Below, piece after piece: positions 1-6,474 of a DNA stretch of 7,915 bases. The position numbers were made by a program, and so were the translations under genes. The stretch is from positions 1 to 7,915 of the forward strand of contig JBHHYN010000128.1 of assembly GCA_046757565.1 (NCBI GenBank), in the 5' to 3' direction. The notes under the pieces are model-generated. The model had not been told where the DNA came from, made no database searches, and saw nothing but the letters and a program-made list of their open reading frames with translations. How positions within the stretch are numbered: position 1 is the first letter of the stretch; the number at the start of each line of letters is the position of its first letter. This stretch comes from JBHHYN01 sp046757565. Lineage in GTDB: Bacteria > Pseudomonadota > Gammaproteobacteria > Eutrophobiales > Eutrophobiaceae.

Positions 1-6
1 AGCCAA

Positions 7-21
7 AGCCGAGCTACGGCT
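7..21. repeat. short inverted repeat near the left edge
   Basis: AGCCG (7-11) and CGGCT (17-21) form a perfect 5-bp inverted repeat around a 5-base loop. No T-run follows, so it is not a convincing intrinsic terminator. It may belong to the end of a gene left of the window or may be chance. Confidence 0.25.
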
Positions 22-111
22 ATGATTGCGGTCGCGAGCACGCTCAAAACGCATCGGCCCGGCATGATCATCTCGCCAACTCATGCAATATGCGGGCTAG
101 CTTTATCAATT

Positions 112-118
112 GAGGAGG
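112..118 (+). promoter_or_regulatory. strong ribosome binding site deciding a GTG start
   Basis: GAGGAGG closely matches the anti-Shine-Dalgarno complement and sits 5 bases before GTG 124. It supports the shorter start over ATG 22 for the first gene. The ATG at 122 is in another frame and is followed at once by TGA-type reading (ATGTGA). Confidence 0.65.
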
Positions 119-123
119 GCAAT

Positions 124-537
124 GTGAACAGTAAACTTATTTTCGGTATCCCCGCTACAATCATCGCGCTCGGCATAGTCTATAATTTTTTCACCACGAC
201 AAAAGAGAGTTTTGAGAATCTGCGCGGCGATTGGGTCGCGGAAGCGGGCGGACCCCATGAGGGCTGTGTCCGTATCGTACAGCCCGGTGCCGGGATTAAG
301 GTCTGGGGCTTTTTCTCGGCCGCCGCCGCTGAGGCGGAAAAGCCTGACTTTACCGGAGCGGTGCATGGTAGTGTTCTGAATATCCACTTTCAAACCGGTG
401 ATGGTAAGGGTAGCGCAGCACTGAATGTGGCCAAGGGGGGGCGTGCGCTGTCTGGCACGTGGATGGTTTCCGGCAACGATAGTACATCGGCGCAAGGAAA
501 TTGGGATCTGTCTCGTCAGTCCAAGAAGTGCATGTAA
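124..537 (+). CDS. hypothetical membrane-anchored protein, 137 aa
   Basis: I do not recognise the family. The start chosen is GTG at 124, because GAGGAGG at 112-118 lies 5 bases upstream and the next residues form an N-terminal hydrophobic segment (about residues 4-23, after a lysine at 4). That segment should act as an uncleaved signal-anchor and place the rest in the periplasm. The frame is open from base 1 with an ATG at 22, so a longer form (171 aa) is formally possible; it would put 34 mostly polar residues before the anchor and lacks as good a ribosome site. The soluble part (about 30-137) is glycine-rich and looks beta-rich. It contains a GDW (35-37) and a C-terminal pattern L-x-G-x-W (109-113) then G-x-W-x-L-x-R (125-131), as seen in small beta-sheet secreted domains. 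Two cysteines (48 and 136) could form a disulfide. The 173-aa membrane protein gene follows 89 bases downstream on the same strand. Confidence 0.7.
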   Translation: MNSKLIFGIPATIIALGIVYNFFTTTKESFENLRGDWVAEAGGPHEGCVRIVQPGAGIKVWGFFSAAAAEAEKPDFTGAVHGSVLNIHFQTGDGKGSAALNVAKGGRALSGTWMVSGNDSTSAQGNWDLSRQSKKCM

Positions 538-626
538 ACGACAAATCAATATGTATGTAATACAACCAGCAGGGGCCCAATAGTTATGTCACACCTGCCA
601 GCCCGGATTAGAGGATAGAACATACC

Positions 627-1148
627 ATGACTGAAACAACTATGGCTTCACCAGAATTTTCGAATTACGCATCGAAATATTCCCAAATCCCGTTCAGTAA
701 AAAGGCGACGTACACAATTCTGAGCGCCGGCTTGATTGGCGAGATTGCAGTGGAATTTATCGCATGGGTTGTTGTACCCATTTTTCTCCATCGTCCCATG
801 GAGCCATCAGTGCTCATTCAAAATCTCGCGTCGGCGCAATTTGGCATTGCGTTGCCGATGACTGTAGCGTTTCCGCTGCACTTCTTCGCCGGCGCCTATG
901 GTTTCGTTCTGTTCTATATGTTTTTTGTTGACGCCTTTAAAATTCACAATGTTACCGTCGCCGGCATCATCTGGGGCCTGATGTTGTGGGTCACTGCCCA
1001 GGGCTTTTTTGCACCCCTTGCAGGGCGTCCCTTCTTCCTTGGATTCCAGGTCTACAGCTGGTGGTCGATTTTATTGCATGTCGGCATGACCGTTCCCACC
1101 GCACTTGCCTTTGAATTTTTCGGGCGCAAGTTCGAAAATGTATCCTAG
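627..1148 (+). CDS. hypothetical inner-membrane protein, 173 aa, about four TM segments
   Basis: Family not recognised. A polar N-terminus (about residues 1-27) precedes about four hydrophobic segments: roughly 29-54, 72-102, 108-130 and 143-165. Charged or potentially functional residues lie within or beside the membrane parts: E39, E43, H85, D102 and H151. The loop between segments 3 and 4 (about 128-140) is rich in Gly, Pro and Phe. The C-terminus is short and polar. The start at ATG 627 has AGAGGA at 610-615, 11 bases upstream, a slightly long spacing; ATG 642 (residue 6) is an alternative. It is co-directional with the upstream anchored protein, and no terminator is visible in the 89-base gap, so co-transcription is plausible. 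Downstream, the inverted heptamer element with a T-run at 1272-1278 probably ends the transcript. Nothing in the sequence gives a substrate or role. Confidence 0.8.
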   Translation: MTETTMASPEFSNYASKYSQIPFSKKATYTILSAGLIGEIAVEFIAWVVVPIFLHRPMEPSVLIQNLASAQFGIALPMTVAFPLHFFAGAYGFVLFYMFFVDAFKIHNVTVAGIIWGLMLWVTAQGFFAPLAGRPFFLGFQVYSWWSILLHVGMTVPTALAFEFFGRKFENVS

Positions 1149-1170
1149 GAGTTTGACAGGACAGTTACTC

Positions 1171-1197
1171 ACCACAGAGGCACGGAGGACACAGAGA
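1171..1197. repeat. ACCACAGAGG-type short dispersed repeat
   Basis: Three near-identical words follow one another: CACAGAGG (1173-1180), CACGGAGG (1181-1188) and, after one A, CACAGAGA (1190-1197). Sequences of the form ACCACAGAGGCACAGAGG are familiar from intergenic regions of many bacterial genomes. Their identity as a dispersed family in this genome is inferred from resemblance only. Confidence 0.55.
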
Positions 1198-1199
1198 TT

Positions 1200-1273
1200 A
1201 AAAGTCGTCAGTCATGAGTCATAAGCAAAATAGAATCTGACTCTGGACTCCAGACTCACGACTCAAGACTGTT
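1200..1273. repeat. inverted heptamer-repeat element (GACTCNN word)
   Basis: Tandem 7-base units beginning with GACT run on the plus strand at 1239, 1246, 1253, 1260 and 1267 (GACTC then TG, CA, AC, AA; the last unit is a partial GACTG). Facing them, units on the minus strand occupy 1214-1220 (GACTCAT), 1207-1213 (GACTGAC) and 1200-1206 (GACTTTT), also in exact 7-base phase. The two arms therefore form a large hairpin. The block lies wholly between convergent genes. Confidence 0.75.
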
Positions 1274-1278
1274 TTTTT
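1203..1278. terminator. likely bidirectional intrinsic terminator between convergent genes
   Basis: AGTCGTCAGTCATGAGTC (1203-1220) pairs with GACTCACGACTCAAGACT (1253-1270) at 15 of 18 positions around a 32-base loop. On the plus strand the stem is followed by G and seven T (1271-1278), which suits termination of the 173-aa membrane protein gene. On the minus strand it is followed by TTTTAATC (complement of 1195-1202), which suits termination of the malic enzyme gene, though that T-run is short. The loop contains further GACTC units that could form alternative pairings. Confidence 0.55.
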
Positions 1279-1309
1279 CCTCTTACCAATGTAATTAATC
1301 GGCGTTTCT

Positions 1310-3595
1310 CTAAACAGCTTCTTCTACCGGTCGTCTTGGCGCCTCTTCCCTTGCTCTGTCATTAGTATGATTTTCTCCCTGTGCAGCAACGGCAACCAGG
1401 GCGGAACCGTTCAGAATACGCCTGACCGTTGCGGAGGCCGTCAGGATCTGTGCCGGATAAGCCAGGCCTAATGGGATAGGGCCGATAGTGACTGCATCAC
1501 CAAGGACCTTGATCAGATCATAAGCGATCTTGGCGGCATCGAGATTGGGCATCACCAGGAGATTGGCCTGCCCTGTCAGGGGTGAGTCGGGCAGGGCCGA
1601 TCGGCGAATCTTTTCATGCAGGGCTGCATCGGCTCGCATCTGGCCATCGATCTCCAGGTCCGGTGCGCGTTTCCGGATGAGCTTCAGTGCCGCCTGCATC
1701 TTTTTAGCTGACTGTGACTCGATGGTCCCATTGTTACAAGAGGAGAGTAAAGCGGCCTTTGGTTTGACAAAATAGCGCTTTATGTAATCTGCGGCCAATA
1801 ACGTGATATCCGCGATCTGTTCAGCATCCGGGTCCTCTGCTATCGCCGTATCGCAGATGAAAAACATGCCTTTCTTCAAAAGGACGATATTCATCGCCAC
1901 CGGATGCCTGACATCCTCCCGGACACCAAGTTCCGCTATCACATGCTCAAGGTGCCGGTGATACTGTCCGGTACTGCCACAGATCATTCCATCGGCATCT
2001 CCATGCCTGACCAGTCTGGCAGCAATCAATGTGTTCAAATAAATGTTGCCGGGCTGAGCCGGCGGATGCCCTGACTGATATTCAGGTTGTTCTTCCTGAT
2101 CCACTATTTCAAAATCGCTTTCCGGCCTGATGCGAAGACCCAGTTGCTTGATGTGTTTCAGGATGACACCGGGCCGGCCAACCAGAACCGGTCTGGCTAT
2201 GCTTTCATCCACGACCGCTTGAACCGCCCTGAGGATCTTGTCCTCCTCCCCTTCCGCATAAACCAGGCGTTTCGGGTCCTGTTTGGCCCGTTCGAAGATT
2301 GGCCGCATAACGATAACCGTCTGGAACACATATTGGCTTAATTGTTCACGATAGTGCTCCAGATCCTCTATTGGCCTGGTTGCCACACCACTATCCATGG
2401 CCGCCTTGGCAATAGCCGGCGCCAGTTTGGTAATCAAGCGGGGATCGAAGGGATTCGGGATCAAATAGTCAGGACCGAATTTAATATGCTCACCACTATA
2501 GGCCGCCACAACGGAATCCGGGGCCTCCTCTTTGGCCAACTCCGCCAATGCATGGGCACAGGCAATCTTCATCTCCTCGTTAATCTTTGTAGCCCCGACA
2601 TCCAGCGCACCGCGAAAGATAAACGGGAAACACAAAACATTATTGACCTGGTTCGGATAATCAGAACGGCCGGTGGCAATGATCGCATCGGGACGCACCG
2701 CCCTGACCTCTTCCGGCAGGATTTCCGGTACCGGATTGGACAAGGCAAAAATCAAGGGTCTATCCGCCATGGAGCGCACCATCTCCTGTTTCAGGACACC
2801 GGGACCGGACAGCCCCAGAAAGATATCGGCCCCCTTTATGGCGTCCGCAAGGGTGCGCGCCTCTGTATTTGTGGCGAACAGACGTTTGTGTGGCGGCAGA
2901 CCACCACTACGGCCGCGATAGATAACACCCGACCTGTCCACCACGATAACATTCTCTTTTGTCAAACCAAGGCTGAGTAACAATTTCAGACAGGCAACGG
3001 CGGCGGCGCCGGCGCCGGTAGTCACAACCTTAACCTCGTCGATCTTTTTCCCGACGATGCCGAGGGCATTGATGATGGCCGCAGCAACGATAATGGATGT
3101 GCCATGCTGATCGTCATGGAATAGGGGAATATGCATGCGTTTACGCAGTTTCCCCTCAACCTGGAAACACTCGGGCGATTTAATATCCTCCAGGTTGATG
3201 CCGCCAAATGTCGGCTCCAGGCTGGCGATGATCTCAACCAGTTTGTCCGGATCTTTCTCGTTGATTTCGATATCGAACACATCAATCCCTGCAAATTTCT
3301 TGAACAGGACTCCTTTCCCCTCCATCACCGGTTTTGCGGCCAGCGGGCCGATATCCCCCAGACCCAATACGGCAGTGCCGTTGCTGATAACGGCGACGAG
3401 GTTGGAACGCGCCGTCATGTCGGCGACGGCCCCGGGATCGGAGGCAATGAGCCTGCAGGGTTCAGCTACGCCGGGGGTGTAGGCAAGCGCCAGATCATGC
3501 TGATTGGCCAGCGGCTTTGTAGCGACGACTTCCAGCTTGCCGGGGCGGGGCAAGCGGTGGTAATCAAGCGCGTTTTTTCCAGTTTCGTCCGGCAT
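1310..3595 (-). CDS. maeB: NADP-dependent malic enzyme with C-terminal phosphotransacetylase-like domain
   Basis: It should catalyse oxidative decarboxylation of malate to pyruvate with NADPH formation, in the cytoplasm. At 761 residues it matches the long MaeB type (E. coli MaeB is 759). The N-terminal malic domain (about 20-165) shows the catalytic Tyr39 in YTPGVAEPC and Lys94 in KPVMEGKGVLFKKFAGIDV. The metal ligands are E136, D137 in NLEDIK and D161, D162 in FHDDQHGT. The NAD(P)-binding domain (about 170-400) carries GAGAAA (194-199), SNPVPE (286-291) and the NN pair at 318-319. Residues about 425-740 are a phosphotransacetylase-like domain, with CGSTGQY (539-545) and SATVRRILN (721-729). 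In E. coli MaeB this domain is regulatory, not catalytic; that role here is inferred. About 20 polar residues extend past the domain. ATG 3595 is preceded by an in-frame stop at 3602-3604, so it cannot start earlier; no clear Shine-Dalgarno is visible. It lies 183 bases after ffh, on the same strand. Confidence 0.96.
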   Translation of the reverse strand: MPDETGKNALDYHRLPRPGKLEVVATKPLANQHDLALAYTPGVAEPCRLIASDPGAVADMTARSNLVAVISNGTAVLGLGDIGPLAAKPVMEGKGVLFKKFAGIDVFDIEINEKDPDKLVEIIASLEPTFGGINLEDIKSPECFQVEGKLRKRMHIPLFHDDQHGTSIIVAAAIINALGIVGKKIDEVKVVTTGAGAAAVACLKLLLSLGLTKENVIVVDRSGVIYRGRSGGLPPHKRLFATNTEARTLADAIKGADIFLGLSGPGVLKQEMVRSMADRPLIFALSNPVPEILPEEVRAVRPDAIIATGRSDYPNQVNNVLCFPFIFRGALDVGATKINEEMKIACAHALAELAKEEAPDSVVAAYSGEHIKFGPDYLIPNPFDPRLITKLAPAIAKAAMDSGVATRPIEDLEHYREQLSQYVFQTVIVMRPIFERAKQDPKRLVYAEGEEDKILRAVQAVVDESIARPVLVGRPGVILKHIKQLGLRIRPESDFEIVDQEEQPEYQSGHPPAQPGNIYLNTLIAARLVRHGDADGMICGSTGQYHRHLEHVIAELGVREDVRHPVAMNIVLLKKGMFFICDTAIAEDPDAEQIADITLLAADYIKRYFVKPKAALLSSCNNGTIESQSAKKMQAALKLIRKRAPDLEIDGQMRADAALHEKIRRSALPDSPLTGQANLLVMPNLDAAKIAYDLIKVLGDAVTIGPIPLGLAYPAQILTASATVRRILNGSALVAVAAQGENHTNDRAREEAPRRPVEEAV

Positions 3596-3719
3596 TGTCG
3601 TCTAGCGGATGTTCAGAATCACAGGTAAGGATGCAATCATCGGACCAGGCATTTTCCCAGTTACAAAACAATCTTAATACAATTTAGATGAAAATACAGG
3701 TAAATTGTTCAAATAGAAG

Positions 3720-3749
3720 AATATCTATAGGTGGAGAAACCAGCGTCAA
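3720..3749 (-). promoter_or_regulatory. possible maeB promoter
   Basis: Reading the minus strand, TTGACG (3749-3744; five of six to the -35 consensus) is followed after 18 bases by GATATT (3725-3720; four of six to the -10 consensus). The 183-base ffh-maeB gap is AT-rich next to maeB and has no strong terminator, so read-through from ffh is equally possible. The plus-strand word ACAGGTAA occurs twice in this gap (3621-3628 and 3696-3703), with no known meaning. Confidence 0.25.
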
Positions 3750-3778
3750 AATATTACGCTCCGCTCTTTCCCGCCGGC

Positions 3779-5140
3779 TCAGGGATGGAATCCAGGCGGC
3801 AGGTTGCCTCCCCATCCTCGCAGCATGTTTGCCATTCCCCCCTTTTTTGAGAAGCGTTTCATCATCTTCTGCATCTGTTTAAACTGTTTCAACAGACGGT
3901 TGACGTCCTGAATCTGCGTGCCGGATCCTCTGGCAATGCGTTTCTTGCGGGACCCCCTGATTAGTGCGGGGTGGCGGCGTTCCGCTGCAGTCATTGAGTC
4001 AATCATGGCGCCCAGTTTTACCAGTTCCCTGTCATTGATCTGGTTCACGGCAGCGGCTGGAAGTTGCGCCATACCCGGTACTTTATCCATCAATGCGGCC
4101 ACTCCTCCCATATTTTGCATCTGTTTCAGTTGCTCGCGATAATCCATCAGGTCAAACCCCTTCCCTTTCGTCAATTTTCCGGCCAGCTTGCGCGCCTGTT
4201 CCCTGTCTGTCTTCTCTTCAACCTCTTCAATCAGGCCCAGTACATCTCCCATTCCCAGAATTCGGGAGGCGATACGGTCCGGGTAGAAGGGGGTCAGTGC
4301 ATCCATCTTTTCACCGGTTCCCAGAAACAGAATCGGTTTACCGGTAACATGACGCACGGACAATGCCGCGCCGCCACGCGCATCGCCATCAGCCTTAGTG
4401 AGGATAACGCCGGTCAGTGGCAACGCCCTGTCAAATGCCGTGGCCGAGTTCACTGCATCCTGACCCAACATGCTGTCCACAACAAACAGGGTATCGGACG
4501 GATCCAGCACGGCATGCAGCCTTCGGATCTCTTCCATCATCCCGGCATCCACATGCAGGCGCCCGGCGCTGTCGACAATCAGCACATCGATAAACTGTGT
4601 GCGCGCCCGTTTCAATGCCGCCGCGGCAATGTCAAGGGGCGATTGATCCGCGCCGCCGGCAAAAAACTCAAGCTGGTTTTCCCGGGCAAGGACACGTAAT
4701 TGTTCGATAGCTGCAGGCCGGTACACATCGCAACTGCTGGTCATGACCGTTTTGTGATATCGCTTTTTTAACCAGCACCCAAGTTTGGCGACCGTTGTAG
4801 TTTTGCCGGCACCCTGCAGACCCGCCATCAGGATCACCAGCGGCGGCCGGGTACTCAGGTTCAGTGAGGCATGGGATTCACCCATCAACGCGATGAGTTC
4901 GTCACGAACGTTTTTAATGATCGCCTGGCCGGGTGTCAGACTGGATGACACCTCCATACCAAGCGAACGCTGTCTGACCTGATCGATAAATTCGCGTACC
5001 ACCGGCAAGGCGACATCCGCTTCAAGCAATGCCATCCGGACCTGCCTGAGCGCATCGGAAATATTCTCTTCCGTGAGGCGGGCTTGTCCACGTAACTCGT
5101 TGACTATTTTGGATAATCGACCTGTTAAATTGTCAAACAT
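3779..5140 (-). CDS. ffh: signal recognition particle protein Ffh (SRP54 GTPase)
   Basis: Ffh binds 4.5S RNA and hydrophobic nascent chains and, with the receptor FtsY, delivers ribosomes to the inner membrane. All three domains are present in 453 residues, the normal bacterial length. The N domain is about 1-90. In the G domain the P-loop is GLQGAGKT (107-114), DVYRPAAIEQL is at 138-148, DSAGRL (190-195) is the G3 motif and TKADGDARGG (248-257) the G4 region, followed by GTGEKMD (274-280) and RILGMGDVLGL (293-303). The M domain (about 325-432) is methionine-rich and has the RNA-binding helix-turn-helix stretch GSRKKRIARGSG (396-407), then NRLLKQFKQMQKMMKRF. The C-terminus is a short Gly-rich tail. 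ATG 5140 gives the canonical MFDNLTGRL start; the ribosome site is weak. A promoter lies about 80 bases upstream. Downstream, a 5-bp hairpin (AGCGT 3742-3746 / ACGCT 3756-3760) lacks a proper T-run. The usual rpsP neighbour is absent. Confidence 0.98.
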   Translation of the reverse strand: MFDNLTGRLSKIVNELRGQARLTEENISDALRQVRMALLEADVALPVVREFIDQVRQRSLGMEVSSSLTPGQAIIKNVRDELIALMGESHASLNLSTRPPLVILMAGLQGAGKTTTVAKLGCWLKKRYHKTVMTSSCDVYRPAAIEQLRVLARENQLEFFAGGADQSPLDIAAAALKRARTQFIDVLIVDSAGRLHVDAGMMEEIRRLHAVLDPSDTLFVVDSMLGQDAVNSATAFDRALPLTGVILTKADGDARGGAALSVRHVTGKPILFLGTGEKMDALTPFYPDRIASRILGMGDVLGLIEEVEEKTDREQARKLAGKLTKGKGFDLMDYREQLKQMQNMGGVAALMDKVPGMAQLPAAAVNQINDRELVKLGAMIDSMTAAERRHPALIRGSRKKRIARGSGTQIQDVNRLLKQFKQMQKMMKRFSKKGGMANMLRGWGGNLPPGFHP

Positions 5141-5510
5141 AACAACCGGCGCCTGGCCTGGGATTAAATTGAACCGCTCTATACATGTGTGGGACCGCGT
5201 AATTAAAAAAACGAGGCGCGATTCTAGCAGGAATCATACTCACACAGTACTTTATGGGTGTACGCAATTGTGCCAATATTATAAATAAGGGTAGTCATGT
5301 ATTTGCCTGAGAACCGGAACCATGAAAAAGAGGTCAAAACTTAAAAACGCTGCAGGGCCGGATGATGAATAGTGAACGAGGTGTACAGCAGATGTCTGGA
5401 GAACCGGGACATGCTTGCAGAGATGGGGAAACAAAGGTGAATGCAGACCTTGCCATCATTATTCTTCGACAGCTGCTGCCGATCCCGATGCGAAAGAGTA
5501 AAATGTTAAC
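5141..5510. other. 370-base divergent intergenic region between ffh and ypjD
   Basis: It holds the ffh promoter (5221-5229, minus). The AT-rich stretch at 5277-5285 (TATTAT/TATAAA) could be a plus-strand -10 for ypjD, but no matching -35 is visible. From 5290 to 5510 I see no recognisable gene or known RNA. Two near-identical words, GAGAACCGGAACCATG (5309-5324) and GAGAACCGGGACATG (5399-5413), lie 90 bases apart. A 50-codon open frame at 5362-5514 overlaps the ypjD start but has no good ribosome site. The conserved 4.5S RNA tetraloop region is not present, so this is not ffs. Confidence 0.6.
5221..5229 (-). promoter_or_regulatory. extended -10 promoter of ffh
   Basis: The minus strand reads TGCTAGAAT (5229-5221): an extended TGn motif directly before TAGAAT, which matches five of six of the -10 consensus. 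A GC-rich CGCGCC follows, as found in the discriminator of many translation-related promoters. No good -35 is seen at 16-18 bases, which the TGn motif can compensate. It would give a 5' leader of about 75 bases for ffh. An upstream alternative is TTGGCA (5276-5271), 16 bases, TAAAGT (5254-5249). Confidence 0.5.
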
Positions 5511-6323
5511 ATGACTACCGTCATCTTCAGTGCCATTGCCATTTTCCTTTATCTGCTGGCAGCCGGTTGGCTGGGATACCGGGTATTTAAACTCCACCTG
5601 AACTCACGAGGGCTGAAAACACAACTCGTTGCCGTTGGCAGCGCCGCCCTTTTGCTCCATGCGCTGGTGCTTTATCAAAGTATCATGACCGCTACGGGAT
5701 TTAATCTCGGATTCTATAATGCCCTGTCACTGATGAGCTGGGTTGTCGCGTTATTCGTAGTGTTTGTCGCCCTTATCAAACCGGTCGAAAATCTCGCCGT
5801 AGTATTTCTTCCTGCAGCGGCGCTGGCCTTGACCCTGGAACTGTTTTTTCCCAGCGAGCATATCCTGCCCGATTCGTACACGCTTGGACTGAGACTGCAT
5901 ATCCTGCTCTCCATTACCGCCTACAGCTTGTTGGCCATTGCTGCCCTGCAATCCATCACCCTGGCCATCCAGGAACATCAATTAAGACACAAACACCCTG
6001 TACGGGCCATGCGCATCCTGCCGCCCATGCAGACGATGGAGGAGTTGCTTATCCAGATCCTCGCCATTGGCTTTTTCCTGTTGAGCTTGAGCCTGGTAAC
6101 GGGGCTGATGTTTGTGCATGACTTCTTTGCACAGCACCTGATCCATAAAACTGTCCTGTCTATTCTGGCCTGGCTCATATTCGGCATGATGCTGTGGGGG
6201 AAATGGGCGAAAGGCTGGCGCGGCAGGAAATTAATCTACTGGACTCTGGGGGGCTTTCTGACATTGATGCTGGCCTATTTCGGTTCCAAGATGGTACTGG
6301 AGCTGATCCTGCACCGGGTGTGA
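5511..6323 (+). CDS. ypjD: YpjD/CcsA-like cytochrome c assembly family membrane protein
   Basis: A 270-residue polytopic inner-membrane protein with about eight hydrophobic segments (near 4-22, 38-55, 68-89, 94-111, 128-150, 180-203, 213-229 and 241-265), matching the size of E. coli YpjD. The family is related to CcsA/ResC, which handle haem in cytochrome c maturation. Histidines at or beside membrane segments fit that relationship: H130 in LHILLSITAYSLL, H203, and H213 in HKTVLSILAW. The tryptophan-rich WWD motif of true haem-delivery CcsA proteins is not evident, so a direct role in cytochrome c assembly is not shown and the function of YpjD proteins remains uncertain. ATG 5511 is preceded by an in-frame TAA at 5499-5501, which limits the start; the ribosome site is weak. 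The gene is divergent from ffh and followed by the corB-like gene after 151 bases, the order known from E. coli. Its TGA stop (6321-6323) lies inside one arm of an inverted repeat. Confidence 0.9.
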   Translation: MTTVIFSAIAIFLYLLAAGWLGYRVFKLHLNSRGLKTQLVAVGSAALLLHALVLYQSIMTATGFNLGFYNALSLMSWVVALFVVFVALIKPVENLAVVFLPAAALALTLELFFPSEHILPDSYTLGLRLHILLSITAYSLLAIAALQSITLAIQEHQLRHKHPVRAMRILPPMQTMEELLIQILAIGFFLLSLSLVTGLMFVHDFFAQHLIHKTVLSILAWLIFGMMLWGKWAKGWRGRKLIYWTLGGFLTLMLAYFGSKMVLELILHRV

Positions 6324-6413
6324 AAAACGTTCAAAGTTCAAGGTTCAAGGTTCAAAGTTCAAGGTTCAGGGTCCAGGAAACGTTGAACGTTGAACTTTAA
6401 GCCTGGTTTTCAC
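6320..6413. repeat. inverted heptamer-repeat element (GTTCAAR word)
   Basis: Seven tandem 7-base units run from 6329 to 6377. Units 1-5 are GTTCAA followed by A, G, G, A, G; unit 6 is GTTCAGG and unit 7 is GTCCAGG. After four bases, two in-phase units face the other way (GTTGAAC at 6382-6388 and 6389-6395). The stretch 6334-6353 pairs with 6378-6397 at 17 of 20 positions. The block is bounded by GTGAAAA (6320-6326) and its perfect complement TTTTCAC (6407-6413). It fills most of the ypjD-corB gap. Loose GTTCAAGGTTCAA runs are familiar from proteobacterial intergenic regions, but the function here is unknown. As RNA it would form a long hairpin without a T-run immediately after the stem. Confidence 0.75.
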
Positions 6414-6439
6414 TTGACCCGTTCTCTGCTAACCATAAC

Positions 6440-6458
6440 AATAAAGCCTGGCTTAAAC
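6440..6458. repeat. short palindrome before corB
   Basis: AAGCC and GGCTT are arranged around a single T within this AT-rich stretch, and the word AAGCCTGG also occurs at about 6399-6406. The pair is too tight for a full hairpin. It is a minor structure just upstream of the corB ribosome site. Confidence 0.25.
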
Positions 6459-6474
6459 TGAGGCATTAGCTTCA

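Noticed and set aside
106..549. 147-codon minus-strand open frame opposite the first gene
   Set aside because: It is antisense to a frame with a strong ribosome site and a clear membrane anchor, and its product has no recognisable features.
1200..1273. CRISPR-like array
   Set aside because: The units are 7 bases with no spacers and they reverse orientation, so they are tandem heptamers and not repeat-spacer units.
2342..2980. Long plus-strand open frames opposite maeB (also 3131-3628)
   Set aside because: The opposite strand encodes an intact, motif-complete malic enzyme; these are shadow frames arising from its codon usage.
3742..3760. Hairpin after ffh as an intrinsic terminator
   Set aside because: The stem is only 5 bp (AGCGT/ACGCT) and is followed by GGTTTC rather than a T-run on the minus strand.
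4064..4699. 211-codon plus-strand frame opposite ffh
   Set aside because: It is a shadow of the well-conserved Ffh G and M domains and has no ribosome site or family motifs.
5322..5372. 17-codon frame (lysine-rich start) in the ypjD leader
   Set aside because: It has no ribosome binding site and no attenuator-like codon run; there is no reason to call it a leader peptide.
5141..5510. 4.5S (SRP) RNA gene beside ffh
   Set aside because: I looked for the conserved GGTCAGG...GGAAGGAAGCAG region on both strands and did not find it.
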